64,000 nucleotides of DNA from JAXGOI01 sp040767605 (GCA_040767605.1 JAXGOI010000001.1:1793662-1857661), one strand, 5' to 3'. Numbered from the stretch's first letter, positions 17,075 to 25,235 are shown. The notes: generated from the sequence alone by a model not told the origin. Numbers and translations: made by a program.

Positions 17075-17496
17075 ACGCAAAGGATTATTTAAATAAAGCT
17101 TATCGTCTAGACCAAAGAATTAATAGTAAGCTTGAGCAAGTGGAGTCTTTAAATGCACTCGCTACTAAAGCCACTTCTACCCTATCCGATATGCCAAGAA
17201 GTCCTAACAGAGCTACCTCCAAAATGGCAGATGCTATAGATAAAATTATTGACCTTCAAGCTGAAATCAATAAAGACATTGATATGCTTATCGATTTGAA
17301 AACTGAAATTGTAGCTCTTATAAAGAAAGTAAAGAACCAGGAGTATCAAACCTTACTTGAGAAACGATACCTTTGCTTCGAAACTTGGGAGCAGATTGCA
17401 GTTGATATGGATTATAGCATTCAGCATATTTATAGACTTAGGGACAGAGCTTTAGCAGAAACAACCACTCTTTTGAAAAATGATAGGAAATGTTAG
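17071..17496 (+). CDS. Late-gene regulator, DUF1492/ArpU-like
   Basis: A 141-residue protein: a coiled-coil N-terminal part (residues ~10-85, LDQRINSKLEQVESLNAL; IDLQAEINKDIDMLIDLKTEI) and a sigma-region-4-like helix-turn-helix (WEQIAVDMDYSIQHIYRLRDRAL, split across about 108-130). Proteins of this architecture just before the packaging genes act as late transcription regulators in Firmicute phages. It is the last gene of the early run and is followed by a terminator. Confidence 0.75.
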   Translation: MNAKDYLNKAYRLDQRINSKLEQVESLNALATKATSTLSDMPRSPNRATSKMADAIDKIIDLQAEINKDIDMLIDLKTEIVALIKKVKNQEYQTLLEKRYLCFETWEQIAVDMDYSIQHIYRLRDRALAETTTLLKNDRKC

Positions 17497-17543
17497 TAGA
17501 TGTTCATAGACTTACTTGATACTATTAAGATAGAAAAACTTTA

Positions 17544-17574
17544 AACCTTCACAGAAAATCTGTGGAGGTTTTTT
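17544..17574 (+). terminator. Intrinsic terminator before the HNH gene
   Basis: AACCTTCACAGA (17544-17555) pairs with TCTGTGGAGGTT (17559-17570), 12 pairs with one wobble, followed by TTTT. It separates early from packaging genes. Confidence 0.85.
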
Positions 17575-17598
17575 CATGCCTAAAAAGGAGGTGCTAGA

Positions 17599-17952
17599 AT
17601 GCCAAGGAAACCTAAGAGTCCCTGTTCCTATCCTGGCTGTCCTAAGCTTACTGATGATAGGTACTGTGAAAAACATAAGCGGTTAACAAATAAAAACTAT
17701 AACAAGTACCAAAGAGATCCTAAGTCCAACAAAAGATACGGCAGGGCTTGGAAACGAATCAGAGACAGATACGTCAAAGAGTATCCCCTTTGTGAGGAAT
17801 GTAAGAAACACGGAAAGCTTACTCCTGTGGAGGAAGTGCATCACATCGTACCACTGTCCAAAGGTGGTGGCAATGAGTTTAGTAATCTTATGAGCTTATG
17901 CAAGTCTTGTCACTCAAGCATCACAGCTAAAAGTGGTGAGCGGTGGGGGTAG
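17599..17952 (+). CDS. HNH endonuclease of the packaging module
   Basis: A 117-residue HNH nuclease. VEEVHHIVPLSKGG near residue 76 and NLMSLCKSCHS near 97 form the ββα-metal active site; CEEC and CKSC bind a structural zinc. An additional N-terminal cysteine/histidine knuckle (CSYPGCPK, YCEKH) precedes it. HNH proteins next to terS are needed for cos cleavage by terminase in HK97-like phages, so a role in packaging is likely. AGGAGGTG site before the ATG. Confidence 0.9.
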   Translation: MPRKPKSPCSYPGCPKLTDDRYCEKHKRLTNKNYNKYQRDPKSNKRYGRAWKRIRDRYVKEYPLCEECKKHGKLTPVEEVHHIVPLSKGGGNEFSNLMSLCKSCHSSITAKSGERWG

Positions 17953-18059
17953 TAAATCTCTAAAACTTTCATAAGCGGACAGCGGCGTGGGGCTTCGTGT
18001 AAAAAAATGCAGTTTCAAAGGGGGTAATAGGGCAAGTGGAAAGCGAGGTGTTTTAATAT
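17953..18059 (+). other. GC-rich gap between HNH and terS, candidate cos region
   Basis: The gap contains AGCGGACAGCGGCGTGGGGC (17974-17993) followed by TTCGTGT and an AAAAAAA run, GC-rich within AT-rich DNA. In HNH-containing cos phages the cohesive-end site commonly lies here. This is based on position and composition only. Confidence 0.35.
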
Positions 18060-18611
18060 ATGGCCAAGGACGGCACTAATAGAGGTGGTGCTCGCATAGG
18101 AGCAGGAGCCAAAAAGAAAGCATTAGCAGAAAAAATAGCTGAAGGAAATCCTGGTGGAAGACCTCTTACAGTTATGGAATTTCAGAACACCGCAGACTTA
18201 AAAGGTGAAGAAATGCCAGAACCAAACAAAATGTTAGAGGCAGTCCAAAAAGATGGAAAGACTTTAGTTGCTGGAGAAGTCTATAAAGATACATGGAAAT
18301 GGCTACATGAAAGAGGTTGTTCCTCCCTCGTCTCACCTCAGCTTTTAGAAAGATATGCTATGAGTGTTGCAAGATGGATTCAATGCGAAGAGGCAATCAC
18401 TGAATATGGCTTTTTAGCAAAACATCCTACTACAGGAAATGCTATTCAAAGTCCCTATGTTGCAATGGGACAAAATTATATGACTCAAACAAATAGACTG
18501 TGGTTTGAGATATTTCAAATCGTAAAAGAAAACTCTCTATCAGAATACACAGGAAACAATCCTCAAGATAATGTAATGGAAAGGCTACTTACTGCTCGCA
18601 AAGGTAAATAA
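18060..18611 (+). CDS. Terminase small subunit, P27 family
   Basis: A 183-residue P27-type small terminase. It has the family's opening (RGGARIGAGAKKKALAEK, GNPGGRPL) and a helical middle (YKDTWKWLHERGC; LERYAMSVARWIQCEE). It binds the packaging site and regulates the large subunit, which here lies about 6.6 kb downstream, separated by a cargo cluster. That separation is unusual, since terS and terL are normally adjacent. GCGAGGTG lies 8 bases before the start. Confidence 0.88.
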   Translation: MAKDGTNRGGARIGAGAKKKALAEKIAEGNPGGRPLTVMEFQNTADLKGEEMPEPNKMLEAVQKDGKTLVAGEVYKDTWKWLHERGCSSLVSPQLLERYAMSVARWIQCEEAITEYGFLAKHPTTGNAIQSPYVAMGQNYMTQTNRLWFEIFQIVKENSLSEYTGNNPQDNVMERLLTARKGK

Positions 18612-18627
18612 ATAATTGGAGGTAGAA

Positions 18628-19800
18628 ATGAAAAGACAATTAACAGCTGAAAGTGTGTGTATGGGACATCCAGATAAGCTATGCGATTTAATTGCTGATA
18701 ATATTTTAGATGCTGCTTTTAGAAAAGATAAAGCTTCTAGAGTAGCTTGTGAAGTTATGGCGACCAAAGGAAAAATTATCGTGGCGGGCGAAATCACCTG
18801 TAGCGAGAAACTAGATATCAGATACATTGTTAGGCAAACTCTAAGGGAAATTGGATACAATCCACTTAAATTTTTAATATATGTGTATGTACAAAAACAA
18901 AGTCCCGATATAAAGGCTGGAGTTGATAATGCTATAGAAATGCGAAATGGCACAGATGACCCTTATAACTTAATTGGTGCTGGTGATCAGGGAACTATGT
19001 ATGGTTTCGCTACCAATGAAACTAGAGAAATGCTCCCCCTCCCTCTTGTTTTATCCCATAGAATAACTAAAAGGTTAGATAAAGCAAGAAAAGATAAATT
19101 AATAAAAGGGATATTTCCAGATGGTAAGGCACAGGTTACTGTAGAATATGATGGTGATAAACCAGTAAGAGTTAAAACTATAGTTATATCTATTCACCAT
19201 CATAAAGATAAATCCTATGATGAATTAAAAAGAGAGATTTTAACCTTTGTCCTACTGCCTGCTTTTGAAGTTTTTCCTTTTGATGAGGATACTGAAATTC
19301 TTATCAATCCTTCTGGTAGATTTGTTATTGGTGGACCAAGTGCTGATACAGGTTTAACAGGTAGAAAACTTATGGTTGATACTTACGGTGGTCTTGCCTC
19401 CCACGGTGGTGGTGCTCTATGTGGCAAAGACCCGACCAAGGTAGATAGAAGTGGTGCTTATATGGCTAGATATATAGCAAAACATATTGTATGGAGCGAT
19501 TTTGCAGATAAATGCGAGGTCGCTCTTTCTTATGCCATTGGAAAAGCAAATCCAGTGGCTTTTTCTATTAATACCTTTGGAACAGGTAAAGTATCAGATG
19601 AAGTATTAACCAAGGCTTGTAAAGATGTCTTTAATTTAAAACCTGCAGCAATTATTGAAAACCTAAGGCTTAGAGATATCCATTATTCTGACACAGCTAC
19701 TTATGGTCACTTTAATTCCTCTCTCCTTCCTTGGGAAGATGTAAATAGATATGACGAGTTTAAAAAGGCGGTGAAAAAATATGAAGATAGAAAAGATTAA
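18628..19800 (+). CDS. metK: S-adenosylmethionine synthetase
   Basis: A 390-residue methionine adenosyltransferase making SAM from methionine and ATP. GHPDKLCDLIAD (near residue 12), GAGDQGTMYGFA (near 118) and GGPSADTGLTGRK followed by DTYGG and HGGGALCGKDPTKVDRSG (near 240-275) are the conserved active-site blocks. The length is normal. It overlaps the next methyltransferase by 20 bases, so the phage appears to supply its own methyl donor. The ATG at 18628 has TTGGAGG upstream. Host MetK would be unlinked; this is phage cargo. Confidence 0.95.
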   Translation: MKRQLTAESVCMGHPDKLCDLIADNILDAAFRKDKASRVACEVMATKGKIIVAGEITCSEKLDIRYIVRQTLREIGYNPLKFLIYVYVQKQSPDIKAGVDNAIEMRNGTDDPYNLIGAGDQGTMYGFATNETREMLPLPLVLSHRITKRLDKARKDKLIKGIFPDGKAQVTVEYDGDKPVRVKTIVISIHHHKDKSYDELKREILTFVLLPAFEVFPFDEDTEILINPSGRFVIGGPSADTGLTGRKLMVDTYGGLASHGGGALCGKDPTKVDRSGAYMARYIAKHIVWSDFADKCEVALSYAIGKANPVAFSINTFGTGKVSDEVLTKACKDVFNLKPAAIIENLRLRDIHYSDTATYGHFNSSLLPWEDVNRYDEFKKAVKKYEDRKD

Positions 19801-21019
19801 AATTGAAAAGCTTAATCCTGCCGAGTACAACCCAAGGAAGGATTTAAAACCTGGAGACCCCGAGTATGAAAAGTTGAAAAACTCTATTCTTACCTTTGGA
19901 TATGTTGAGCCAGTTCTTTGGAATAAAAGGACTGGCAATATTATAGGTGGCCATCAAAGATATAAAGTTCTAGTAGAGCTTGGCGAAAAAGAAATTGATT
20001 GTGTCGTTGTAGATATGGATAGTGAAAATGAAAAGGCATTAAATATTGCTCTTAATAAAGTCAGCGGTGATTGGGATAAAGATAAGCTAATGCTTTTAAT
20101 CGAAGATTTGCAAGGAGTAGACTTTGATGTCTCCCTTACTGGTTTTGACTCTGCTGAACTTGATGATCTATTTAAAGATTCTCTAAAGGACAATATTAAA
20201 GAAGATGATTTTGATGTTGAAGAAGAACTTAAAAAACCAGCCATTTCAAAGTTAGGAGATTTGTGGCTGCTTGGCGAACACAGACTTATCTGTGGCGATA
20301 GTACTAACCCTAAAACCTATGAAGATTTAATGGATGGAAAGTTGGCTAATTTAACGATTACTGACCCTCCCTATAATGTAAATTATGAAGGTACTGCTGG
20401 AAAAATTAAAAATGACAATATGGGAAACCAGGCCTTCTACGACTTCCTCCTTGCTTCCTTTCAAGGAATGGAAACTGTTATGGCTAAGGACGCATCCATT
20501 TATGTATTCCATGCAGATACTGAAGGCTTAAACTTTAGAAAGGCATTCTCTGATGCGGGCTTTTATCTTTCAGGTACTTGTATATGGAAAAAGCAATCCT
20601 TAGTTTTAGGTCGCTCCCCTTACCAATGGCAACATGAACCCGTTCTCTTCGGCTGGAAAAAGAAAGGCAAGCATAACTGGTACTCTGACAGAAAACAAAC
20701 CACTATTTGGGAATTTGAAAAGCCTAAAAAGAACAAGGATCATCCAACAATGAAACCCGTGGCCCTTGTAGCTTATCCTATTTTAAACTCAAGCTTAACT
20801 AACTGTATTGTCCTTGACCCCTTTGGCGGTTCGGGAAGCACATTAATTGCCTGTGAGCAAACAGATAGAATTTGCCATATGATTGAGCTTGATGAAAAAT
20901 ACACAGATGTTATTGTGAAACGTTATATTGAACAAGTTGGTAACTCAGATGGTGTGTTTCTTTTAAGAGATGGTGTCGAATATTCGTATAAAGATGTCGA
21001 AGGTGTTTCAGATGAATAA
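19781..21019 (+). CDS. ParB-like plus DNA N6-adenine/N4-cytosine methyltransferase
   Basis: A 412-residue fusion. Residues ~1-95 are ParB/sulfiredoxin-like (LNPAEYNPRKDLK, GHQRYKVLVELG). The rest is a class-beta amino-methyltransferase: DPPYNVNY near residue 196 precedes DPFGGSGSTLI near 345. It would methylate adenine or cytosine amino groups on phage DNA, using SAM from the overlapping metK. Such proteins are common solitary phage methylases that block host restriction. No endonuclease partner is present beside it. Confidence 0.9.
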   Translation: MKIEKIKIEKLNPAEYNPRKDLKPGDPEYEKLKNSILTFGYVEPVLWNKRTGNIIGGHQRYKVLVELGEKEIDCVVVDMDSENEKALNIALNKVSGDWDKDKLMLLIEDLQGVDFDVSLTGFDSAELDDLFKDSLKDNIKEDDFDVEEELKKPAISKLGDLWLLGEHRLICGDSTNPKTYEDLMDGKLANLTITDPPYNVNYEGTAGKIKNDNMGNQAFYDFLLASFQGMETVMAKDASIYVFHADTEGLNFRKAFSDAGFYLSGTCIWKKQSLVLGRSPYQWQHEPVLFGWKKKGKHNWYSDRKQTTIWEFEKPKKNKDHPTMKPVALVAYPILNSSLTNCIVLDPFGGSGSTLIACEQTDRICHMIELDEKYTDVIVKRYIEQVGNSDGVFLLRDGVEYSYKDVEGVSDE

Positions 21020-22373
21020 GAATAAAGAATTAACCTTCATAGACTTCTTTGCAGGAGTTGGAGGCTTTAGACTAGGCTTTGAACAGGCAGGTTTAAGATG
21101 TATTGGCTTTTGTGAAAATGATAAATTTGCTCTTAAATCTTATAAAGCCATGTTTGATACAAAGGGGGAATGGCATAAAGATGACATCAACACAATCAAA
21201 TCAGAAGAAATCCCATATGCAGATATTTGGTGTGGAGGAACACCTTGTCAAGATGTTTCAATTGCAGGGATGCGAAAAGGATTATCTGGAGACCGAAGTG
21301 GTCTCTTTTTTAAATTCATTGAACTCCTCAAGGGCAAAGATGAAAAAGATAAACCCACATTCATTGTCCTTGAAAATGTTAAAGGACTTTTATCTAGTCA
21401 CAGAGGATTTGATTTTACAGAATATCTCCATCAAATTTCCCAAGCTGGGTATGATGCAATCTGGCAAGTGCTTAACTCTAAAGACTTTGGAGTCCCCCAA
21501 AACAGAGAAAGAGTATTCCTTATCGGACATCTTAGAAGTCGAGGTAGACGAGAAATATTACCTATCACAAGAGAAAACTCAGCAACTCTTAAGAAAATTA
21601 TAGGTGGTTGTCAAGGTGAAAGAGTTTATGACCCTAAAGGAATATCCTGTACTCTTACAGGCTGTGGTGGTGGAGGTGGCGGCAAAACAGGTCTTTATTA
21701 TGTTGGGAATGTAAACCCTAGTGGTCGTGGGATGAACGGGAATGTGTATTCATCAAAAGGTCTTGCTCCTACTATCACAACTAACAAAGGAGAAGGAAGT
21801 AAAGTATTAATTGACCAGTCCCATAAGAAACCTAAACTAACTAACATAGCAAGATGTATAACCTCAAGATATACTGCTGGAATAGTAAATAGATCTGCAT
21901 CTAATAGTGCTGTTCTTGAGGCAAGGGCCGTTCTTACTCCTGAAAGAATAAACAAAAGACAAAATGGTCGCAGAATGAAAGAAACTGGTGAGCCTATGTT
22001 TACTTTAACCAGTGGAGATAGGCATGGTGTTGCAATTAAGGAAGCCACAAAAAAAGGTTTTGCTGAGGCTCATGTAGGCGATAGCATAAACTTATCCTTC
22101 CCTAATAGTAAAACAAGAAGAGGTCGTGTGGGAAAAGAAATAGCCCAAACTTTAGATACTAGCTGTGAACAAGGCACTTTAACTGAAAACCTGAGAATTA
22201 GAAGGCTTACTCCAAGGGAATGTTTTAGACTTCAAGGATTCCCCGATTCTCTTTTTGATAAGGCTAGAAAAGTTAATTCCGATGCACAACTATATAAGCA
22301 AGCTGGAAATGCTGTTACGGTAAATGTTGCTTATGAAATTGCTGAAACTATTAAAAATTCAGCTTACAAATAA
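21012..22373 (+). CDS. Solitary phage C5-cytosine methyltransferase
   Basis: A 453-residue enzyme with motif I FIDFFAGVGGFRLGFE (near residue 8), catalytic GGTPCQDVSIAG (near 77), ENVKGLL (near 122), QNRERVFLIG (near 161) and QAGNAVTVNV (near 430). The long section between motifs VIII and X (about 180-400) is glycine-rich and repetitive in style (GCGGGGGGKTGL) and holds the target-recognition region, suggesting one or more targets. The start overlaps the preceding stop by 8 bases. No restriction enzyme accompanies it. Confidence 0.93.
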   Translation: MNKNKELTFIDFFAGVGGFRLGFEQAGLRCIGFCENDKFALKSYKAMFDTKGEWHKDDINTIKSEEIPYADIWCGGTPCQDVSIAGMRKGLSGDRSGLFFKFIELLKGKDEKDKPTFIVLENVKGLLSSHRGFDFTEYLHQISQAGYDAIWQVLNSKDFGVPQNRERVFLIGHLRSRGRREILPITRENSATLKKIIGGCQGERVYDPKGISCTLTGCGGGGGGKTGLYYVGNVNPSGRGMNGNVYSSKGLAPTITTNKGEGSKVLIDQSHKKPKLTNIARCITSRYTAGIVNRSASNSAVLEARAVLTPERINKRQNGRRMKETGEPMFTLTSGDRHGVAIKEATKKGFAEAHVGDSINLSFPNSKTRRGRVGKEIAQTLDTSCEQGTLTENLRIRRLTPRECFRLQGFPDSLFDKARKVNSDAQLYKQAGNAVTVNVAYEIAETIKNSAYK

Positions 22374-22460
22374 ACCTTCAAGAATATCCGAAATATAACT
22401 TGCATAATACATGCTTTTGAGTGATGTATAGACGTACTACATTACTTGGAGGTATTAAAT

Positions 22461-23150
22461 ATGGATAGAAAAGAAAAAGTCAAAATTTTGGGAAAACATC
22501 TAGGGGTAAAACCAAAATATCTAGGAGTTCCAAGCTTTGCTTATGAAGTTGGAGATTTTACCATTACAAGGGACGGCACAATAATTAATAAGGCAGGTGA
22601 TGAAATGAAACTTGATGAAATACTAAATTCTTCAGAAGAAACCATAGAAACTGAATTTGATTCTATTGAAATATCCTTTCCCATGGAAGGTCACGATGAA
22701 AGAACTATTAAAAACCTTCTAAACATGATTTACAGCAAACAGTCACTTATTAAAAAGGTTTTTGACTGCTCTGAAAACATAGTAGAAAAAGAATTAATTG
22801 ATGAAATCTCTACTCTTGAATCCTTGAGTGAAATACTAACAACCATCAACAAGGAAAATTGTAAAGGCATTGATTTTAACGATGAAAAACTAACCTTCAA
22901 TTTCATAAAGGGAGATATTCAAACTTCATCAGAATTTCTAAGCCTATTAATTAAAAAAGCTAAAGAGCTACAATATACTTCTTCAAAGCCAAATGAAACA
23001 GACAATGATAAATATACTTTTAGAACATGGCTTATAAGACTTGGAATGATTGGTCCAGAATACAAAGCCCACAGAAAGACACTCCTTTCAAGTCTTACTG
23101 GCAACTCTGCATTTAGAAATGGGCTACCAGCCAATAAGGAGGTCAAATAA
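22461..23150 (+). CDS. Degenerate amidoligase paralog
   Basis: A 229-residue protein that aligns by eye with the amidoligase at 23495. IKNLLNMIYSKQSLI matches LRNFLNIIYSRNDLL, KGDIQTSSEFLSLLIKKA matches NGTLHAGKIRTYILLSLA, and RTWLIRLGMIGPEYK matches RTWLNRIGFIGEEFK. It lacks the HIHLDG and ELRGFNGT active-site blocks, so it is probably inactive as a ligase and may act as a regulator, scaffold or decoy. The start has TTGGAGG. A leader similar to that of the active paralog precedes it. Confidence 0.7.
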   Translation: MDRKEKVKILGKHLGVKPKYLGVPSFAYEVGDFTITRDGTIINKAGDEMKLDEILNSSEETIETEFDSIEISFPMEGHDERTIKNLLNMIYSKQSLIKKVFDCSENIVEKELIDEISTLESLSEILTTINKENCKGIDFNDEKLTFNFIKGDIQTSSEFLSLLIKKAKELQYTSSKPNETDNDKYTFRTWLIRLGMIGPEYKAHRKTLLSSLTGNSAFRNGLPANKEVK

Positions 23151-23152
23151 CC

Positions 23153-23380
23153 ATGAAAGAAATACACAGAGAAATATTAGAAAGACTTAAAAAGGAGTTT
23201 CCTAGTGGCACAAGGGTTGCTCTTGTAAAAATGGATGACCCCTACTCTACATTAAAAGCTGGTGATAAAGGAACAGTTACGGGAGTTGATGATATTGGTA
23301 CAATTCATGTTAACTGGGATAAAGGAAGTTCTCTTGGCATAGCATTTGGCGAAGATATCTGCAGGAAAATTACAGAATAA
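23153..23380 (+). CDS. DUF4314 protein
   Basis: A 75-residue small beta-barrel-type protein (GTRVALVKMDDPYS, AGDKGTVTGVDDIGTIHVNWDKGSSL), matching DUF4314, which resembles KOW/SH3-like folds. It begins 2 bases after the pseudo-amidoligase and is translated from an AAGGAGG site inside that gene's end. DUF4314 is regularly found with amidoligase genes in Clostridia phages; its activity is unknown. Confidence 0.8.
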   Translation: MKEIHREILERLKKEFPSGTRVALVKMDDPYSTLKAGDKGTVTGVDDIGTIHVNWDKGSSLGIAFGEDICRKITE

Positions 23381-23435
23381 AGCAGGCTTAAACCCTTGAT
23401 AATACTGTGTTTATTCTGAAAATAGTACTTGCTAT

Positions 23436-23491
23436 TTATCCCCTTCTGAGTGATATATGTATGTAACAAAAAACACACTGAAAGGGGATAA
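23436..23491 (+). promoter_or_regulatory. Ribosome-site hairpin of the amidoligase gene
   Basis: TTATCCCCTT (23436-23445) pairs perfectly with AAGGGGATAA (23482-23491), and GAGTG/CACT extends the stem with gaps. The 3' arm is the ribosome site of the ATG at 23495. The loop contains TGAGTGATATATGTATGTA; a related TGAGTGATGTATAGACGTA lies at 22420-22438 before the pseudo-amidoligase. It looks like a shared cis-regulatory RNA. Confidence 0.65.
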
Positions 23492-23494
23492 ACC

Positions 23495-24388
23495 ATGCTT
23501 AGAAGAAACTTTGGAATTGAAATTGAGCTTACAGGAATCACTAGGGAAAAGGCAGCACGAACCTTAGCTACACATTTAGAAGGAATCATGCAAAAACAAG
23601 GCCGTAACTACAAAGTAGTAGAGCCTAGCGGTAGAATTTGGGAAGTTGTTTATGACGGAAGTATAAAGTGTCAAAGGAAAATAAATGGACAAAAAGCTTC
23701 AGCAGGCAATGAATATAGCGTAGAAATAGTTAGCCCAATCTTAACCTATGAAAGAGACATTAAAAGCCTTCAAGAAATGGTTAGGAAAATTAGGAAAGCT
23801 GGAGGTTATACTAACAAAACTACAGGGATACATATCCACCTTGATGGCGAGGAACATACTCCCAGAAGCCTTAGAAACTTCCTAAACATTATATACTCAA
23901 GAAATGACCTGCTCTACACTAGCCTTGAGATAGAAAGAGAAAGAATGAGATATTGCAAGAAAATGGATAAGAGCTTAGTTCAAAAAATGAATAAGAAAAA
24001 ACCAACAACCTTTAAAGGAATCGAGGATATTTGGTACGAAGGCTACTATCAAAGCAGGGATAGACATTATCACGACAGCAGGTACCACTTCCTAAACCTT
24101 CACAGCTTTTTTAACGGAGTGGGAACAGTTGAACTTAGGGGTTTTAATGGAACACTACACGCTGGGAAAATAAGAACCTACATTCTTTTAAGCTTAGCCA
24201 TGAATGAACAGGCCTTAACACAGAAGTTTGCCAGTAGCAAAAAGCCACAGATTGAAAACCCAAAATTCGCAATGAGAACCTGGCTTAACAGAATCGGCTT
24301 TATTGGTGAAGAATTTAAAAACCCAAGAGAGCACCTATGCAAACACTTAGAAGGTTCTGCAGCTTGGAGGTTTCGAGAATCCGCCTAG
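23495..24388 (+). CDS. Amidoligase (COOH-NH2 ligase)
   Basis: A 297-residue amidoligase, glutamine-synthetase-like fold. RNFGIEIELTGI (residues 4-15), GIHIHLDGEE (near 113) and VELRGFNGTLHAGK (near 215) are the conserved acidic/basic ATP and metal blocks. These enzymes join an amino group to a carboxyl group, possibly tagging proteins or peptides with amino acids; substrates are unknown. It lies between a degenerate paralog and a gamma-glutamylcyclotransferase, an association known for this family. Translation is probably gated by the hairpin at 23436-23491. Confidence 0.85.
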   Translation: MLRRNFGIEIELTGITREKAARTLATHLEGIMQKQGRNYKVVEPSGRIWEVVYDGSIKCQRKINGQKASAGNEYSVEIVSPILTYERDIKSLQEMVRKIRKAGGYTNKTTGIHIHLDGEEHTPRSLRNFLNIIYSRNDLLYTSLEIERERMRYCKKMDKSLVQKMNKKKPTTFKGIEDIWYEGYYQSRDRHYHDSRYHFLNLHSFFNGVGTVELRGFNGTLHAGKIRTYILLSLAMNEQALTQKFASSKKPQIENPKFAMRTWLNRIGFIGEEFKNPREHLCKHLEGSAAWRFRESA

Positions 24389-24462
24389 ATAGGCGGTTAC
24401 TTAAAGCCACGAGGGGTAAATCCCCTCTTAAGCTGGTAGAAGGGTATGAAAGTACCTCCTTC
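24381..24462 (+). other. Cluster of three hairpins after the amidoligase gene
   Basis: CCGCCTA/TAGGCGG (24381-24396) spans the stop codon. CTTAA+GAGGGG pairs with CCCCTC+TTAAG (24400-24432) with a 6-base bulge. An imperfect GAAGGGTA/TACCTCCTTC hairpin follows (24439-24462). No T-run follows, so these look like mRNA structures rather than terminators. Confidence 0.5.
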
Positions 24463-24514
24463 AAATAAAAAGCCAACACAGGCGAAACTGTGGCAAGAGA
24501 AAGGAAGATTTAGA

Positions 24515-24982
24515 ATGGATAAAAAACTTTATGTAGCTTACGGTTCGAATTTAAACCTACCCCAAATGGCAAACAGATGCCCAACTGCAAAACTTGTAGG
24601 AGCTAGTGAACTTAAGGGTTTCAAACTTTTATTTAGAGGTGGTCACGGTAGTGCAGTTGCTACTGTTGAACCTTCTAAAGATAGTAAAGTCCCAGTACTT
24701 ATCTGGGAAATCACTGCAACCGATGAAAAAGCCCTTGATAGATATGAAGGTTATCCTTTCCTCTATCGAAAGGAAAATGTCAAAGTAAAGCTAAACGGAA
24801 GAAATGTAAAAGCGATGGTCTATATTATGAATGAAGGTAAAGCTCTCGGTCAGCCTAGTATGTACTATTATTCAGTTATCTATGATGGGTATAAGACACA
24901 AAACTTTGATATAGAAACACTTCGTACCGCTTTAGAAGATTCTGTAGAAAGGGCTGGAACTACCAATGACCGAGAAGATTAA
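24515..24982 (+). CDS. Gamma-glutamylcyclotransferase-like (AIG2/GGCT) protein
   Basis: A 155-residue GGCT-fold protein: LYVAYGSNLN (residues 4-13) binds the substrate, and the glutamate in DRYEGYPFLYRK (near 75) is the expected catalytic acid. GGCTs release amino acids or amines from gamma-glutamyl linkages by forming 5-oxoproline. Beside an amidoligase it may edit or reverse the conjugate. I chose the ATG at 24515 (AAAGGAAG upstream); earlier codons lie in the hairpin cluster. Confidence 0.85.
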   Translation: MDKKLYVAYGSNLNLPQMANRCPTAKLVGASELKGFKLLFRGGHGSAVATVEPSKDSKVPVLIWEITATDEKALDRYEGYPFLYRKENVKVKLNGRNVKAMVYIMNEGKALGQPSMYYYSVIYDGYKTQNFDIETLRTALEDSVERAGTTNDRED

Positions 24983-25148
24983 GGAGCAAATATTATCAAT
25001 TAGAGATAGTGGAGTTACCAATATGTTTGATATTAATAGAGTTCAATACGAAGCCAATGAACGAAAGTTTTATGAACTAGTTATTTTCCTAGAAGATCAT
25101 AAAGCTGAATATGTACACTTTATAATGACTGGGGAGTTTAAGAAATAA
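24966..25148 (+). CDS. DUF5049 small protein
   Basis: A 60-residue protein overlapping the cyclotransferase by 17 bases: IKEQILSIRDSGVTNMFD, then FYELVIFLEDHKAEY. It resembles DUF5049, typically found just before terL in these phages. The phrase NMFDINRVQYEAN is family-typical. Function unknown. Confidence 0.75.
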   Translation: MTEKIKEQILSIRDSGVTNMFDINRVQYEANERKFYELVIFLEDHKAEYVHFIMTGEFKK

Positions 25149-25183
25149 TTCCTACTCTATTTTATAATTGAAAACTTGTTTTT

Positions 25184-25217
25184 AAGGACTATTCAAATTG
25201 ATAGTCCTTTTTATTTT
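25184..25217 (+). terminator. Intrinsic terminator just before terL
   Basis: AAGGACTAT (25184-25192) pairs with ATAGTCCTT (25201-25209), then TTTATTTT. Any terL start upstream of about 25217 would lie inside this structure. Confidence 0.85.
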
Positions 25218-25235
25218 AGAAAGGAGGCGGCTCTA

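Noticed and set aside
25176..25235. terL starting at 25176
   Set aside because: The start lies just upstream of an intrinsic terminator (25184-25217) and has no ribosome site.
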